In this document: piece after piece, positions 13,570 to 15,704 of the stretch
Layout: every line of letters starts with the position of its first letter
Position numbering within the stretch: position 1 is the stretch's first letter
Notes under the pieces: generated by a model
Databases searched by the model: none
What the model saw: the letters and a program-made list of their open reading frames with translations, nothing else
Told to the model about the DNA's origin: nothing
Program-made: the position numbers and the translations under genes
NCBI GenBank assembly: GCA_020443945.1
Contig: JAIZWN010000657.1
Location: 1-15,704, forward strand
DNA: 15,704 bases
DNA from: Candidatus Thiosymbion ectosymbiont of Robbea hypermnestra
Lineage (GTDB): Bacteria; Pseudomonadota; Gammaproteobacteria; Chromatiales; Chromatiaceae
Direction of reading: 5' to 3'

Positions 13570-14289
13570 TTGATTCATCCGGTGCTTGGGAAAACGGCGG
13601 AAGGGCTCCTGCGGGGTTTTTATCCGCCGACCTGCGTGCTCTGCGGTGGGGCAGGGCAGGGGGGCTTGGATTTGTGCGCGGCCTGCCTGGCGGAGCTGCC
13701 GACGAATCGGCACGGCTGTGGCCGGTGTGGCTTGCCTCTGCCCGCCGAGCGACCGCCGGGTTCCCTGTGCGGCGCCTGTCAGCGTCGCTTGCCGCCTTAC
13801 GCGGTTTGTCATGCCGCTTTCCGTTATGAGGAGCCCTTGCCCAATCTGGTGACCGGGGCCAAGTTCCGTGGTCGCTTGAATCTGGCCCGGCTGTTGGGGC
13901 AGTGCCTGGCGCGGGAGCTCGGGGAGCGGGCCGTCGAGCTGCCGGAGCGGATCCTGCCGGTGCCTTTGCATGCGCGGCGCTTGCGGGAACGCGGTTACAA
14001 TCAGGCCCTGGAGATTGCCCGCGCCCTGGGCCCAGAGCTCGGGATTCCGGTGGATCGGCGCAGCTGCGTCCGCGTCCTGGCCACGTCGCCCCAGGCCGAG
14101 TTGGCGCGACAGGCGCGGCGGCGCAATGTCCGCGGGGCCTTCCGTGTTCTGCGCCCGCCGGGGGTGGCGCGGGTGGCGATTCTCGACGACGTGGTCACCA
14201 CCGGCAGCACGGTTTCGGAGCTGACCCGGGTGCTGTTGAAGTCCGGCGTCGAGCGGGTGGACGTCTGGGCGGTGGCACGTACACCCTGA
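13570..14289 (+). CDS. comF: ComF-family phosphoribosyltransferase-like protein
   Basis: This is a 239-aa ComF protein, from the family needed for DNA uptake and transformation in competent bacteria and cytoplasmic in location. An N-terminal zinc-ribbon-like region has four Cys pairs (C22/C25 in PTCVLCGG, C36/C39, C50/C53, C67/C70). It is followed by a type I phosphoribosyltransferase fold, with PVPLHARRLRERGYNQA and the PRPP-binding loop ILDDVVTTGST (204-214). I favour TTG 13570, because AGGAAA lies 9 bases upstream and this gives a normal N-terminus before FYPPTC. ATG 13537 would extend the protein by 11 residues encoded antisense to the antitoxin relic. The gene is complete and appears monocistronic, with nothing to link it to the cytochrome operon upstream. 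Confidence 0.93.
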   Translation: MIHPVLGKTAEGLLRGFYPPTCVLCGGAGQGGLDLCAACLAELPTNRHGCGRCGLPLPAERPPGSLCGACQRRLPPYAVCHAAFRYEEPLPNLVTGAKFRGRLNLARLLGQCLARELGERAVELPERILPVPLHARRLRERGYNQALEIARALGPELGIPVDRRSCVRVLATSPQAELARQARRRNVRGAFRVLRPPGVARVAILDDVVTTGSTVSELTRVLLKSGVERVDVWAVARTP

Positions 14290-14314
14290 TCGCGCCAGGC
14301 AGCGCCCGATCAGG
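14285..14314 (+). terminator. hairpin at the comF stop codon
   Basis: CCTGATCG (14285-14292) and CGATCAGG (14307-14314) form a perfect 8-bp stem around a 14-base loop and span the comF stop. No T-run follows, so a Rho-independent terminator is only a possibility. It also abuts the GATGGGC-type repeat. Confidence 0.35.
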
Positions 14315-14426
14315 TAGGATGGGCAAAGCCAGCGCCCGGCAGGATGGTCGAGTGTTCCGGTCATGCCACGGGGGTTTGCGAACCGCGACGGCTTACCGGA
14401 TATCCAAAGCGCGCCGCGTGCCCATC
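14315..14426 (+). repeat. palindromic GTAGGATGGGC-type element with long loop
   Basis: The left side TAGGATGGGCAAAG (14315-14328) and the right side GCGCCGCGTGCCCATC (14411-14426) pair through GATGGGC/GCCCATC. The left end resembles the TAGGATGGGTAGAG arm of the elements at 3-70 and 369-436, so this is likely a related family member with a different, longer middle. Confidence 0.45.
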
Positions 14427-14502
14427 AATTTCCACACCAGGGGTGGAGGAACGAGCGGACATCGGATGCGTGGGGACCTCTGTTGGGCACACCGCTGCCC
14501 CC

Positions 14503-14528
14503 GAAAGGCGGGATGTGCTCCGCCTTTC
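14503..14528 (+). repeat. strong 9-bp hairpin within REP copy 2
   Basis: GAAAGGCGG (14503-14511) pairs perfectly with CCGCCTTTC (14520-14528) around an 8-base loop. It overlaps the second REP copy and lies about 50 bases upstream of the nucleotidyltransferase-HEPN gene, so it could shield that gene from read-through or stabilise transcript ends. Confidence 0.55.
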
Positions 14529-14543
14529 CGCCTTACGCGGGCT
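14507..14543 (+). repeat. 37-bp REP palindrome, copy 2
   Basis: This begins GGCGGGATGTGCTCCG and ends CTTACGCGGGCT. It is the opposite-orientation partner of the copy at 9154-9190, with the same length and 30 of 37 positions equal by eye. The changes fall largely in the loop and in paired positions. Confidence 0.7.
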
Positions 14544-14575
14544 TAATTGAGTATGAATCCACGTGGACAGCAATT

Positions 14576-15460
14576 ATGCATGAGGGTATGAAAACATCAC
14601 TTGAACATTTGTCAGATCAGAAGCGTCAGGAATTACAACGAGTTACCGAGATTCTTTGGGAAGAAATCAATCTCGAAATGCTCATATTGTTTGGCAGCTA
14701 TGCCCGTGGAGACTGGGTAGAGGATCTTGATCCGGAAACTCTCCAATATCGCTATCAGAGTGATTTTGATCTCCTGGTAGTTACGGAAACTCCTCGGCAG
14801 GCCAGTAAAGTCGAACAAAATAATCAACTTACGCAACGCTTAGCAAAAACTATTCACCGCACACCGATCAGCCTTATCGCTGAAGATATTCAGTTCATAA
14901 ATCGACGTTTGAGAAAAAGTCAGTATTTCTATATTGACATCAAACGTGAAGGAATCCTGCTACATGATTCAGGTAAATTTCAACTGGCTGAGCCAATTGA
15001 AATAACACTAAAGGAAAGAAAAAGATTAGCTGAAGAGGATTTTGAGTATTGGTTTGGTCAGGCAGAAATCTTTATTGAAGATTACCAGTATAATTTTAAC
15101 AAAGGTTTGAAAGACAAAAAATATTTGAGCATAGCAGCATTTTTGTTGCACCAAGCTACGGAACGCTTATATAGTGCAATTCTTTTAGTATTTACTCGCT
15201 ACAAGCCAAGTACTCACGATATAGAGAAATTGGGCCAAAGAGTCTCAAGCATAGAGCCGAGGTTTTTAACCATATTTCCACGTACTACCGAAGAAGAAAG
15301 AGAAAGGTTTAAATTGCTTCGGAAAGCCTATGTAGACGCGCGGTATAAACCGACTTATATAATCACAAAAGAAGAGCTTAATTGGCTTGCGAAGCGAGTA
15401 CAAGAGTTACAGGGTTTAACTGAAAAACTGTGTAGGGAGAAAATAGCAAGCTATGAGTAG
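14576..15460 (+). CDS. fused nucleotidyltransferase-HEPN protein (MNT/HEPN-type)
   Basis: This 294-aa protein has two domains. Residues about 20-135 are a minimal nucleotidyltransferase: LILFGSYARG (36-45), then SDFDLLVV with D63 and D65 as metal ligands after a short insert. Residues about 150-290 form a helical HEPN domain (LSIAAFLLHQATERLYSAIL and LLRKAYVDARYKPTY). In two-gene MNT-HEPN systems the nucleotidyltransferase AMPylates and silences the HEPN RNase. Here both are in one chain, and the usual Arg-x4-6-His RNase motif lacks its His, so toxic RNase activity is doubtful. The role is unknown: TA/defence-like or a standalone nucleotidyltransferase. ATG 14576 is used; ATG 14588 is possible, but its GAGGG is only one base away. 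The gene is clearly AT-richer than comF and the cytochrome, suggesting transfer. An in-frame extension to 14363 would translate the repeats and is rejected. Confidence 0.85.
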   Translation: MHEGMKTSLEHLSDQKRQELQRVTEILWEEINLEMLILFGSYARGDWVEDLDPETLQYRYQSDFDLLVVTETPRQASKVEQNNQLTQRLAKTIHRTPISLIAEDIQFINRRLRKSQYFYIDIKREGILLHDSGKFQLAEPIEITLKERKRLAEEDFEYWFGQAEIFIEDYQYNFNKGLKDKKYLSIAAFLLHQATERLYSAILLVFTRYKPSTHDIEKLGQRVSSIEPRFLTIFPRTTEEERERFKLLRKAYVDARYKPTYIITKEELNWLAKRVQELQGLTEKLCREKIASYE

Positions 15461-15472
15461 AAATCAAATGAG

Positions 15473-15641
15473 AAAAGGGGCCAGGCTCAATTGACGGGCC
15501 GTTTTTCATAGATCGTTCGCCTAACATTTGGCTGCAAGCGACTCGATGCCGCAGTCCGGCTCCTCAGCAACTTTCAAACGCATCCCGCCTTTGGAATCAA
15601 GACTCCCCGGCAAGGTGTATGTCAAATTAGTACCCCGTTTC
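15473..15641. repeat. repeat-like region downstream of the HEPN gene
   Basis: This begins AAAAGGGGCCAGGCTCAATT (15473-15492), a phrase that resembles ends of RAYT-type elements in gammaproteobacteria (from memory). It ends near GTCAAATTAGTACCCCGTTTC (15621-15641), a loose inverted counterpart. In between, CGCATCCCGCCTTT (near 15585) matches the REP edge at 9181-9193 except for one base. GGCC...GGGCC followed by GTTTTT (15479-15506) might act as a weak terminator. No gene is seen from 15461 to the window end. Confidence 0.3.
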
Positions 15642-15704
15642 ACCTTATTTTTCGCTCTCAGCGCGGCGAGAAGCGGCCAGATGCGAGGCGCGTGAGCGCA
15701 GGAA

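Noticed and set aside
13495..14364. 289-codon minus-strand frame opposite comF
   Set aside because: Low-complexity Arg/Pro/Gln-rich shadow of a clear ComF reading frame.
15519..15556. attC-like half site (CGCCTAAC, then GCTGCAAGCGACT)
   Set aside because: No matching GTTRRRY right core or full imperfect hairpin follows, and no integrase or cassette array is present, so an integron site is not supported.

Overview
The window is about 15.7 kb of mostly high-GC DNA with tight gene spacing, Shine-Dalgarno sites and Sec signal peptides. It looks like a Gram-negative proteobacterium. A gammaproteobacterium (Chromatiales/Thiotrichales-like) is my best guess, from the style of the REP-like palindromes, the multihaem cytochrome and the ComF protein. 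No rRNA or marker gene confirms this.

Layout. (a) 1-1258 is a toxin-antitoxin (TA) zone. It holds a ParD-like antitoxin with a truncated ParE toxin, bracketed by two inverted copies of a 68-bp palindromic element, then an intact vapBC operon with a clear promoter and operator. (b) 1365-9046 holds two very large exported proteins whose genes overlap by one base: a 1133-aa Ig/PKD/FlgD-Ig-like protein and a 1426-aa Sec-exported Rhs/YD-repeat protein. The Rhs protein has a canonical DPxGL-x18-DPxGL core end followed by a 179-aa tail of lower GC. A 41-aa single-pass membrane ORF overlaps the rhs 3' end. (c) 9154-9869 is mobile and TA debris: a REP palindrome, a REP-associated (RAYT) transposase relic split by a 101-bp MITE with a 6-bp target duplication, a RelB-like antitoxin and a truncated RelE-like toxin. 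(d) 9900-13255 holds three more exported proteins: a FlgD-Ig-like protein paralogous to the end of the 1133-aa protein, a TolB-like beta-propeller and a nine-haem cytochrome c. (e) 13335-13563 is further debris, including a UPF0175 antitoxin tail with the start of a PIN (DUF3368) toxin on the minus strand. (f) comF lies at 13570-14289. (g) 14285-14543 is repeat-rich. (h) An AT-rich nucleotidyltransferase-HEPN gene occupies 14576-15460, followed by repeat-like sequence to the window end.

How the genes may work together. The five exported proteins (Ig/PKD, Rhs, FlgD-Ig, propeller, cytochrome) are all on the plus strand. They are tightly spaced within each of the two blocks, and the blocks share a homologous tandem FlgD-like module. 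I infer one surface or periplasmic gene cluster, with the mobile and TA debris inserted behind the recombining rhs tail. Five TA-type modules in various states of decay, plus several REP families, mark the locus as a recombination hotspot. The function of the exported cluster cannot be derived from sequence alone.
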